Part shown: positions 1-7,321 of the stretch, piece by piece
How the letters are laid out: every line of letters begins with the position of its first letter
Numbering within the stretch: the first letter of the stretch is position 1
Assembly (NCBI GenBank): GCA_015233135.1
Contig: JADFYH010000012.1
Span: forward strand, 1-64,000
From: Deltaproteobacteria bacterium
GTDB taxonomy: Bacteria; UBA10199; JADFYH01
Reading direction: 5' to 3'
DNA: 64,000 bases
Position numbers and translations under genes: made by a program
Notes under the pieces: model-generated
Told to the model about the DNA's origin: nothing
Seen by the model: only the letters and a program-made list of their open reading frames with translations
Database searches by the model: none

Positions 1-32
1 AAGATCCGTCGCTATTTTTTAGAGGAAAAAGT

Positions 33-124
33 GGGTCCCTATCCTTGCGAACCACCGGGTCCCTATCATGCGTACAGGTGGGGCCCTATCATGCGAACTC
101 CAGGCTCCCTGTCATGCGCGCTGA
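33..124. repeat. degenerate 22-24 bp tandem repeat, four units
   Basis: Four consecutive units begin at 33, 57, 81 and about 103. Each opens with GGGTCCCTATC or a close variant and continues with ATGCG plus a variable tail. The first two units are 24 bp, the third is 22 bp and the fourth is more diverged. The array lies just upstream of the delta-60 repeat gene. It is open in that gene's frame from base 31, but the strong ribosome site at 163-167 places the real start after it. It could be a remnant of a larger repeat that begins outside the window. Confidence 0.6.
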
Positions 125-171
125 CATATCGGACGGTTTTTTATTTGTTAACCATTTTTGATGGAGGAAAT

Positions 172-1701
172 ATGAAACAAAAACTTATTGGCTGTGCCGT
201 ATTGGTATTGGCCTTGCTGGGTGGGGTAAGGCAGGGCTTTGCTAGGCCGGGGGATTTGGATACGAGTTTTGGGAGTGGGGGATTAATAACTCAATCTATA
301 TCTATTGCCCCATATTACTGGCTCGTTTCTGCCGCTCTTCAAGCAGATGGCAAATATTTAGTGGCTGGGGAGTCCGGCAACACCAATCTGTCACACCATA
401 TTCTCCAAAGATACAATCCTGATGGAAGTTTAGATAGTGACTTTGGCGTTTCTGGTAGCATTAATATTCTGAATGTTTCGAACAGTGTTACATTGCAACC
501 AGATGGCAAAATCTTGATTCAAGCCTCTAGAGATAACCTTTGCTTAGTTGAAAGATTTAATTCTGACGGTAGCATAGACCCTGGTTTTGGTATTGATGGT
601 TTAGCACAGGTAAGTTGCCCTTCAACAAATTTGAATCAAGCCTACCCTATAATGACACTTCAGAGAGATGGGAAAATTCTTCTCCACGCTACCAGAAATT
701 CGAACAGTTGTAGTAATGCCATGGGGACCCATGGAACCCTTTTAGAACTAGCTCGACTAAATGCAAATGGTAGCCTTGATACCACATTTGGCGCTGAGGG
801 CTATACTAATACATGTTTAAGCGTTGCTTCTGCTCTTGATCTTCCAAAAACGATCACTGAATTGACAGATGGTAAACTATTAGTTGCTGGTGGTCATTAT
901 TGCGAACCCTATCTCATAAGGTATAATCCAGATGGAAGTTTGGATCGCACTTTTGCAAGTAGCTCATCGACTCCAGGGGTGTGGATCGAAAGAAGAGTAG
1001 ATCTGGGAAGATCTTCAAGTGGTGCAGGGAGACTTGCAAAGGGCGTTGGAATTTCACCAGAGGGAAAGGTCACCATAGCTTACTCGATGGGAACCACAGA
1101 TGGAAACAATTTAACAATTTTTCCAACCCCTGAAAGCAATGATCAATATGTGAATTTATACCGATATAATCCTGATGGGAGTCCCGACAATACCTTTGGG
1201 GAAAGTGGTTTGCTGAGAATACAAACACCTTATGCAGATATAAGATTCTTTAGCTTACAGAACAATCAGAAGATGTTACTTGTTGGAAGACACTTTTTAG
1301 AACAAAGTGGGAACCGGCTGAGTGACTTTACTGTTATGAGACTTAATGTTGACGGGAGTTTTGACTCAGATTTCGGCACTACAGGCAAAGTAACCACCGA
1401 TTTTGGTGGTAATTTAGATTTTGCAAATGGTTCAATCATCAGTAGCGACAACTGCAAACTAACCGTCGTGGGGAGCTCCTTTGACGTTGTTCCCAGCAGT
1501 TTAGAAATGTCCCGTTATCTATTGGGTTGTGAAGACCATCAAGTTGTCCGCCCCCCACCCATCTACCAACAACTGCCACAGCCCATTCCCCATTTTGAAC
1601 CCAGACCAATCACACCAATCATTAACAGCAGGCCAGCTATACAACCAGTGCAGCAAAAAAATGTTTGGTATAATAGTCTCTTTAATTTTTTCAAGAAATA
1701 A
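172..1701 (+). CDS. exported delta-60 repeat protein (probable beta-propeller)
   Basis: A 509-residue protein beginning with a typical signal peptide (hydrophobic residues 7-17, likely cleavage after FA near residue 23), so probably secreted or on the cell surface. At least seven copies of the motif G-S-x-D-x-x-F-G follow, about 50-70 residues apart, often preceded by YNPDGS or a variant. This is the signature of the uncharacterised delta-60 repeat family, usually thought to fold as a beta-propeller. The C-terminus (about residues 455-500) is rich in proline. The start at 172 is chosen for its GGAGG five bases upstream and the signal peptide; the frame is open further upstream through a tandem repeat. 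No enzymatic residues are apparent and the function is unknown. A strong terminator follows. Confidence 0.82.
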   Translation: MKQKLIGCAVLVLALLGGVRQGFARPGDLDTSFGSGGLITQSISIAPYYWLVSAALQADGKYLVAGESGNTNLSHHILQRYNPDGSLDSDFGVSGSINILNVSNSVTLQPDGKILIQASRDNLCLVERFNSDGSIDPGFGIDGLAQVSCPSTNLNQAYPIMTLQRDGKILLHATRNSNSCSNAMGTHGTLLELARLNANGSLDTTFGAEGYTNTCLSVASALDLPKTITELTDGKLLVAGGHYCEPYLIRYNPDGSLDRTFASSSSTPGVWIERRVDLGRSSSGAGRLAKGVGISPEGKVTIAYSMGTTDGNNLTIFPTPESNDQYVNLYRYNPDGSPDNTFGESGLLRIQTPYADIRFFSLQNNQKMLLVGRHFLEQSGNRLSDFTVMRLNVDGSFDSDFGTTGKVTTDFGGNLDFANGSIISSDNCKLTVVGSSFDVVPSSLEMSRYLLGCEDHQVVRPPPIYQQLPQPIPHFEPRPITPIINSRPAIQPVQQKNVWYNSLFNFFKK

Positions 1702-1720
1702 TAAAGTTGCAATTCAGCAA

Positions 1721-1751
1721 AAAGGCAGCCCGATGGGGCTGCCTTTTTTTT
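1721..1751 (+). terminator. Rho-independent terminator
   Basis: An 11-bp perfect stem (AAAGGCAGCCC with GGGCTGCCTTT) around a GATG loop is followed by a T run. It lies 19 bases after the delta-60 repeat gene. The opposite strand also ends in TTTTT, so it may also stop transcription arriving from the kimA-like gene on the minus strand. Confidence 0.9.
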
Positions 1752-1838
1752 GCGCCAGACACCAGACAGGAGAAAAACGGAGACATGGCCATCAGTGAAG
1801 CTCATGCGTCTTGAAATGTGTCGGAAGCCATAGATTGT

Positions 1839-3656
1839 CTAATACTCCAAAAAATGCCTCACACTCGTCACCACCACATTCTTTTTGAAGTGCAACATCC
1901 CTCGAATGAGTAGCGCGGTTTGATTGTGCAGAATTTGCTGCCACCACTTCGCGGGAACAAATTCTGGGAGCACCACCGTGATGAGTTGATCCGTTTCTTC
2001 TCTTTTTAAGGCGTCGATATAATCCACCAAGGGTTCTACAATCGACCGATATTCCGATTCGAGGATGACCAGTTGAACTCCCTGCCCCCACTCCTTCCAA
2101 ATATCTATAAAGCGCTCGGTACGATCGGGATCGAGGGCGACGTATACGGCTCGAACATCATTCGAAATTGACTTTGCGTAGGCCAGAGCCCGCACTGCGC
2201 CTTTGTGATAGGCGGACAAGGGAATAAGCACCCGATGCAGCTTGGGAGGATCTACCGTAAAATCTTTAGGAGAAAGTTGCGGAGATAAAGAATCGTAATG
2301 ATGGCGGATGGTGAGAAAGATAAAGATCATGAAAGGAATAAATACAATCACCATCCAGGCCCCATGAGTGAATTTGGTGGATCCAATCACGAGGGTGGCC
2401 AAGGCTGTGGCCAAGGCGCCCAGGCCATTGATGAAAATCCGGTAAATCCAGCCCTTTCCTTTTTCACGAAACCAATGCATCACCATCCCCGATTGAGAAA
2501 GGGTAAAGGAAATAAAAACTCCCACGGCGTAGAGAGGAATCAGCGCATGCACATTGGCTTGAAACAGCACAATGAGAAAGCCTGCAGCGAGACCCAGCGA
2601 GATAATGCCGTTGGAAAAAGCGAGTCGGTCACCCAGGCTTGCCAGCTGTCTGGGAAGAAAACCATCTCGGGCAATCAGGGACGATAAACGGGGAAAGTCC
2701 GAAAAGCTTGTATTGGCCGCTAATAATAAAATGAGCGCCGTAGAGACTTGCAGCAGATAATAAAAAAAGCCGTGTCCAAAAACCTGGCCCGCCAATTGGG
2801 AAACCACCGTTTCTCTTTCCAAAGGGGCAATTTGGTAAAACCGCGCCAGTTCAGTAATTCCTAAAAATAAAATCAGGAGGATGAAGCCCATCCATACCAA
2901 AGTCGTAATCGCATTGCGAGGTTCAGGAGCACGAAAGGCGGGGACTCCGTTGGAAATAGCCTCCACTCCCGTGAGAGCGGTACAGCCCGAAGAAAAAGCC
3001 CTAAGCAACAAAAAGGCATTCACCATGCCCAAAGATCCGCTCGCTTGTTGAAAGAGCTGTTCGTGTGCGCCCCCTTTAAAATACTGGTAAAAGCCCCATA
3101 AAATCATCGCCGAAAAGCTAATAATAAAAAGATAAGTAGGCACAGCAAACACGACACCCGATTCTTTTACCCCGCGGAGATTGATCAGGGTCACCAAAAA
3201 GATGCAGCTTAAACAAAGGGCAACACTGTAAGGATAAAGCAGGGGAAAAGCCGAGGTGATGGCCGCTACTCCTGAGGCAGAGCTCACGGCAACAGTGAGC
3301 ACATAATCGATGAGTAAGGAGGCCCCCGCAATAAGCCCCGGGTATTTGCCCAGGTTTTCCTTGGCAACAATGTAGGCCCCTCCGCCAGAAGGATAGGCCT
3401 GAATTGTTTCGCTGTAAGAGATGATCAGAATAAGCAGCAGAAAGGCAATGGCCAGGGCGATAGGAAGAGAGAGATTCAAGGCGCCTGTGCCGGCCAGCAT
3501 CAACACGATTAGGATTTCCTCAGTGGCATAGGCCACAGAAGAAAGGGCATCGGAGGAAAAAACAGCCAGGGCCACTTTTTTGGAAAGACGTTGATGACAC
3601 AACTCTTTGCTGGCCAAGGGCCGACCCAGCATAAACTTTTTTAGGGTTCTAAACAT
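1839..3656 (-). CDS. kimA: KimA-like potassium importer (APC superfamily)
   Basis: A 605-residue membrane protein of the APC superfamily with about 12 membrane segments in residues 28-450 and a soluble C-terminal region of about 140 residues that resembles a universal-stress-protein fold. Length and layout match Bacillus KimA (formerly YdaO), a proton-coupled high-affinity potassium importer. Residues D36, Y43 and D117 fall at the same numbers as residues I recall as functionally important in KimA (SSDALSSVAY; LLIDYVLT). Many databases label this family simply amino acid permease, so an amino acid substrate cannot be excluded. In Bacillus the gene is controlled by a cyclic-di-AMP riboswitch; I see no such structure in the 120 bases upstream. 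It is divergent from aspS, with a family 1 repeat between them. Confidence 0.75.
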   Translation of the reverse strand: MFRTLKKFMLGRPLASKELCHQRLSKKVALAVFSSDALSSVAYATEEILIVLMLAGTGALNLSLPIALAIAFLLLILIISYSETIQAYPSGGGAYIVAKENLGKYPGLIAGASLLIDYVLTVAVSSASGVAAITSAFPLLYPYSVALCLSCIFLVTLINLRGVKESGVVFAVPTYLFIISFSAMILWGFYQYFKGGAHEQLFQQASGSLGMVNAFLLLRAFSSGCTALTGVEAISNGVPAFRAPEPRNAITTLVWMGFILLILFLGITELARFYQIAPLERETVVSQLAGQVFGHGFFYYLLQVSTALILLLAANTSFSDFPRLSSLIARDGFLPRQLASLGDRLAFSNGIISLGLAAGFLIVLFQANVHALIPLYAVGVFISFTLSQSGMVMHWFREKGKGWIYRIFINGLGALATALATLVIGSTKFTHGAWMVIVFIPFMIFIFLTIRHHYDSLSPQLSPKDFTVDPPKLHRVLIPLSAYHKGAVRALAYAKSISNDVRAVYVALDPDRTERFIDIWKEWGQGVQLVILESEYRSIVEPLVDYIDALKREETDQLITVVLPEFVPAKWWQQILHNQTALLIRGMLHFKKNVVVTSVRHFLEY

Positions 3657-3771
3657 AAGTAACTATTTTTCGTCACCTTGAAAGCAGAGTCAATGGAAAG
3701 ATATTTAACTTGATCTTGAATGTTGAAGGAATTACGGAATCGCCTTGATTGTTTTCTTCTTTCTTAATTTT

Positions 3772-3870
3772 CCTCCCCTTAAGCTAAGGGGAGGTTAGGA
3801 GGGGTTATGGTCCACTTGCACACAATTGCCATAACGCCCCCTGACCCCCTCTTAGCTTAAGAGGGGGAGG
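3772..3870. repeat. family 1 palindromic repeat, copy 1
   Basis: A 99-bp element made of three nested hairpins: CCTCCCCTTA-AGC-TAAGGGGAGG, then an inner stem AGGAGGGGTTATGG...CCATAACGCCCCCT, then CCCCCTCTTA-GCT-TAAGAGGGGG. Two other copies lie at 55112-55208 and 56202-56322. Its right end supplies GGGGGAGG ten bases before the aspS start codon. Confidence 0.9.
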
Positions 3871-3880
3871 CAGGAATCTT

Positions 3881-5665
3881 ATGCCTCTCTTCATAGAACA
3901 ACTCAAACGTAGTCATCCTTGCGCAGCGTTGCGAGCAAGTGATGAAGGAAAGCAAGTCGTCCTTTTTGGCTGGGTCGCCACCCGACGCGATCATGGGGGC
4001 GTCATGTTTGTCGACCTCCGCGACCGTGAAGGGATTACGCAAATTGTGTTCAATCCGGAACTGAATGAAAAAATTCATGAACTGGCCAAAGATCTGCGCA
4101 GCGAATATGTTTTGGGAATTCAAGGCAAAGTAAGGCTTCGTCCTCCAGGCATGAGCAATGCGAAACTTCCCACCGGGGAAATTGAAGTTTACGTCGAAGA
4201 TTTTGAAGTCTTCAATAAATCGAAAACCCCTCCCTTTCCCATAGAAAATGATACCGATGTAAATGAAGAACTTCGTTTGAAATATCGTTATCTCGACCTG
4301 CGACGACCGGTGCTGGCCAAAAATTTAATCCTGCGTCATCAGGTGATGCAAATTGCCCGAAATTATCTCAGTGAAAATCACTTTTTGGAAATTGAAACCC
4401 CTTTCCTGGGCAAAAGCACCCCCGAAGGTGCACGCGATTATCTGGTGCCCTCTCGCGTGCATCCCGGAAAGTTTTTTGCCCTACCTCAATCGCCCCAACT
4501 CTTTAAACAAATTTTGATGGTGTCGGGATTCGACCGCTACATGCAGATCGTCCGCTGTTTTCGGGATGAAGATCTTCGAGCCGATCGACAACCGGAGTTT
4601 ACGCAAATCGATTTAGAAATGAGCTTCGTCTCTCAAGACGATGTCTTAAAAGTGATGGAAGGCCTCATTGTAAAGGTTTGGAAAGAAGTAGGCGGCGTAG
4701 AATTAAAGGCCCCCTTCCCTCGCATGACTTATGATGAAGCCATGGATCGATATGGCCTGGACGCCCCCGACACTCGATTTGGACTGGAACTCAAAAATAT
4801 TTCTTCGGTTTTTGCAAATACTTCGTTCAAGGTATTTGCCAACATCCTGTCTAAAAAAGGCATTATCAAGGCAATCAAGATTGAAGACGGAGCAAAACTC
4901 AGTCGCAGTGAAATCGATGAATTTGAAAAGTTTGCCTCGGTTTATGGAGCCAAAGGCCTGGCCTGGATTAAAGTGTTGGAGAATGAGTGGCAATCGCCCA
5001 TTGTGAAGTTTTTTTCGGATGCAGAAAAAGCAGACTTATCAAAATTGTTAGACATGAAAGTGGGAGACATCGTCTTCTTCGTCGCCGATAAACCTAAGGT
5101 GGTCAACGATGCCCTCGGAAATCTTCGGGAACACCTCGCTGCAAAGTTGAAGAGGATTGATGAAAGCAAGCTCAACTTTTTGTGGATCGTCGATTTCCCG
5201 ATGTTCGAATACAGTGAAGAAGAAAAACGTCTTACGGCAGTGCATCATCCCTTCACCTCGGCTCGCCCCAGCGATTTGCCTTTGTTAGATTCGGAACCTT
5301 TGAAGGCAAAAGCAAATGCCTACGATCTAGTGCTCAATGGAAATGAAATCGGTGGAGGTTCCATTCGTATCCACTCGATGGAAGTGCAGCAAAAAGTTTT
5401 TTCACTTTTGGGAATTGGCGAAGAAGAGGCGCGGGAAAAATTTGGTTTCTTGCTCGAAGCCCTGGAATTCGGTGCGCCCCCGCATGGCGGGCTTGCCTTT
5501 GGTCTGGATCGCCTCATCATGCTCCTCACGGGAGCTGCCTCTATTCGCGATGTCATCGCTTTCCCCAAAACTCAAAAAGCCGTGTGTCAAATGACAGAAG
5601 CACCTTCGGAAGTAAGCGCCAAACAGCTTTTGGAGTTAGGCATAAAAGTTAACAAACAAATCTAA
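3881..5665 (+). CDS. aspS: aspartyl-tRNA synthetase, probably non-discriminating
   Basis: A 594-residue bacterial-type AspRS, a cytosolic class II synthetase that charges tRNA with aspartate. The N-terminal OB-fold anticodon domain covers about 1-110. The catalytic core has motif 2 (FRDEDLRADRQPEFTQID, about 225-245) and motif 3 (GLAFGLDRL, ending near 545), with the bacterial GAD insertion between about 285 and 400. His38 in RRDHGG matches the histidine associated with non-discriminating AspRS enzymes, which also charge tRNA-Asn and depend on GatCAB; this point is inference. The start is supported by family length. The likely ribosome site is the GGGGGAGG end of the family 1 repeat, or AGGA closer in. 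The methyltransferase gene follows after 11 bases. Confidence 0.97.
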   Translation: MPLFIEQLKRSHPCAALRASDEGKQVVLFGWVATRRDHGGVMFVDLRDREGITQIVFNPELNEKIHELAKDLRSEYVLGIQGKVRLRPPGMSNAKLPTGEIEVYVEDFEVFNKSKTPPFPIENDTDVNEELRLKYRYLDLRRPVLAKNLILRHQVMQIARNYLSENHFLEIETPFLGKSTPEGARDYLVPSRVHPGKFFALPQSPQLFKQILMVSGFDRYMQIVRCFRDEDLRADRQPEFTQIDLEMSFVSQDDVLKVMEGLIVKVWKEVGGVELKAPFPRMTYDEAMDRYGLDAPDTRFGLELKNISSVFANTSFKVFANILSKKGIIKAIKIEDGAKLSRSEIDEFEKFASVYGAKGLAWIKVLENEWQSPIVKFFSDAEKADLSKLLDMKVGDIVFFVADKPKVVNDALGNLREHLAAKLKRIDESKLNFLWIVDFPMFEYSEEEKRLTAVHHPFTSARPSDLPLLDSEPLKAKANAYDLVLNGNEIGGGSIRIHSMEVQQKVFSLLGIGEEEAREKFGFLLEALEFGAPPHGGLAFGLDRLIMLLTGAASIRDVIAFPKTQKAVCQMTEAPSEVSAKQLLELGIKVNKQI

Positions 5666-5676
5666 AAACTACCTCT

Positions 5677-6528
5677 ATGAAAATTTACGATCTCGATTAC
5701 TTAATCAACATCGACAATGAATCCATCCTGTACAACGAAGTCTCTTCGCAGTTTGATGCCATTACGCGAGGCTTCTATGCCCAGGCCAACAATAAGCTGC
5801 TGGAAAAATTAGCCCCAAAAGCAGATTCCAGAATTGTGGAATTTTGCTGTGGTACCGGCAATCTGGCGCTGCAGATGGCTAAGATGGTTCCACAGGGAAA
5901 AGTGCTCGGCGTGGACATGTCTTCACAGATGATTGCAGAGGCCAAAAAAGCCGCTTCCGAAGCGGGCATTCAAAACGCAGAATTTATACAAAAAAAAATT
6001 GAAGAGATCCTCCCGAAAATTCATCCTGGAAATTATGACATCGGCATCAGCTGTTTTGCACTCTCCTATTTAGGTTGTGAATTTGCGCTGAAGAGTTTCC
6101 ATAAAATTCTGGGGAATCAGGGGCAAGTGGGCATCACCACAAGTTCGGGGAATTCCCTGGTAGAATGGCAGCCCCTGTTTATGGAGTTTATCTCTGAACA
6201 CATGGAACTGATTGCCGATTTTGATATTCACGAGTTACCGGATATTCCGGCAGATCCAGAAGACATGAAGACAAGAATGATTCAGGCAGGATTTAAAAAT
6301 CCTCAAGTGGAACCGCTGACCATTTCTTTTCAATTCAAGAATGCCGAAGAAGCCGCTTCTTACTTAATCTCCGCCGGATGGCTTTCCAATTATTTCTTTC
6401 GCGTCAAAGACAAAAAACTGCGCCGCGAATTTCTGGATTGGGGAATCCAGCGCGTGGACTCCCATCATCAGAATGACCCGCATATAGCCGCCAGTATTGA
6501 GTTTTTAGTGGCTTGGAATGTGTTGTAA
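5677..6528 (+). CDS. class I SAM-dependent methyltransferase
   Basis: A 283-residue protein with the Rossmann methyltransferase motif I VEFCCGTGN at 54-62 and a following acidic-strand motif (VLGVDMSS), the region that binds S-adenosylmethionine. The substrate is not apparent. The N-terminal half resembles UbiE/Methyltransf_25-type enzymes, and the C-terminal half (about 150-283) matches no family I recognise. It starts 11 bases after aspS and is probably cotranscribed with it. There is no convincing Shine-Dalgarno site, which would fit coupling to the upstream gene. Confidence 0.75.
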   Translation: MKIYDLDYLINIDNESILYNEVSSQFDAITRGFYAQANNKLLEKLAPKADSRIVEFCCGTGNLALQMAKMVPQGKVLGVDMSSQMIAEAKKAASEAGIQNAEFIQKKIEEILPKIHPGNYDIGISCFALSYLGCEFALKSFHKILGNQGQVGITTSSGNSLVEWQPLFMEFISEHMELIADFDIHELPDIPADPEDMKTRMIQAGFKNPQVEPLTISFQFKNAEEAASYLISAGWLSNYFFRVKDKKLRREFLDWGIQRVDSHHQNDPHIAASIEFLVAWNVL

Positions 6529-6550
6529 ACTCTTGACGCCTGACTCAAAT

Positions 6551-6581
6551 GGTAATACCCTCGGTCGACGGAGGTATTACC
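6551..6581. promoter_or_regulatory. palindromic operator covering the antitoxin ribosome site
   Basis: A 9-bp inverted repeat (GGTAATACC ... GGTATTACC) extended inward by TC/GA with one bulged C; the loop contains GTCGAC. The right arm contains GGAGG (6570-6574), the ribosome site of the antitoxin gene that starts at 6582. Ribbon-helix-helix antitoxins commonly bind such sites to repress their own operon. As RNA the same sequence would hide the ribosome site. Confidence 0.6.
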
Positions 6582-6881
6582 ATGCAAACCATGACCCTCA
6601 AAATATCAGACACCCTTCTTGAACAGGTTGGACTCTTGGCCGAAGAAAAGGGGCTTTCAAAATCAGAAATAGTCCGACAGGCAATTGCAAAATTATTTAA
6701 AGGAAAAAAATCGAAGCAAAGTGATTGGGAAAGAATCGAACTCGCTACAAAAGCCCATTTTCATAACAAAAAGATCAAAAACACAATGACCTTGGAAGAT
6801 TTTCGAAAAAAATTAAAAGGGATAAAGACGACTATGTCCCCCGAAGAAGAAGTGCTTTTCTACCGCAGGCGCGGGTTATGA
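6582..6881 (+). CDS. ribbon-helix-helix antitoxin
   Basis: A 99-residue protein. Its N-terminal 45 residues (TLKISDTLLEQVGLLAEEKG, then LSKSEIVRQAI) are a clear ribbon-helix-helix DNA-binding domain of the CopG/MetJ type. The rest is lysine-rich and probably wraps the toxin. The start at 6582 is chosen for its GGAGG six to eight bases upstream; the frame is open upstream but has no ribosome site there. The stop overlaps the PIN toxin start by four bases (ATGA), the usual coupling in type II toxin-antitoxin pairs. A palindrome at the start codon suggests autoregulation. Confidence 0.82.
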   Translation: MQTMTLKISDTLLEQVGLLAEEKGLSKSEIVRQAIAKLFKGKKSKQSDWERIELATKAHFHNKKIKNTMTLEDFRKKLKGIKTTMSPEEEVLFYRRRGL

Positions 6882-7321
6882 AAAGGATTTTTCTCGATAC
6901 GGATCTCTTCGTCAGATATCTGAGGTATCCGAAAGACGCGCATCGGGCTGACAATAACGCTTTATTGGATAAGATCAAAAATTCTGAAATTCAGGGAGTA
7001 ACTTCCGTATTCAATGTTCTCGAAACCTGTGGGGTACTTTCTTACAATCTTTCTCAAGAAGACCTGATTTCTCTTTTTGAAGGGTTTCAAGGTTATTTTA
7101 ACCTGCAAATTCTATTTCCTTCCTCCCGCCAAGATCACCTCAATTACCTTCTTCCCGATGTTTTCGAACAAATCAAAAAAAAGCAAAGCTTTGGTGATGC
7201 CCAGGTTTCAATGATCGTAGAGCAATATCATCACCAACTTTCCTGTTTCATTACCTGGAATGCAAAACACTTTGAAGGTAAGCTTTCCATTCCAGTCAAA
7301 ACACCAAAACAATACCTCTAA
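6878..7321 (+). CDS. PIN-domain ribonuclease toxin (VapC-like)
   Basis: A 147-residue PIN-domain protein, expected to cut RNA when not held by its antitoxin. Metal-binding acidic residues expected of the family are visible: D7 in FLDTDLF, E49 in NVLET, and D108 in SFGDAQ. The last conserved position (usually TxD) reads TWNAKHF, so an asparagine replaces the aspartate; this is common in PIN toxins. The gene overlaps the RHH antitoxin by four bases and its last bases overlap the convergent porin gene. Confidence 0.85.
   Translation: MKRIFLDTDLFVRYLRYPKDAHRADNNALLDKIKNSEIQGVTSVFNVLETCGVLSYNLSQEDLISLFEGFQGYFNLQILFPSSRQDHLNYLLPDVFEQIKKKQSFGDAQVSMIVEQYHHQLSCFITWNAKHFEGKLSIPVKTPKQYL

Noticed and set aside
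31-171. N-terminal extension of the delta-60 repeat protein starting at 31
   Set aside because: It is encoded by a tandem repeat, would hide the signal peptide, and the GGAGG at 163 fits the start at 172.
3657-3771. Cyclic-di-AMP (ydaO-type) riboswitch upstream of the kimA-like gene
   Set aside because: The region is short and lacks the expected paired domains and conserved GGRACGG-like segment.
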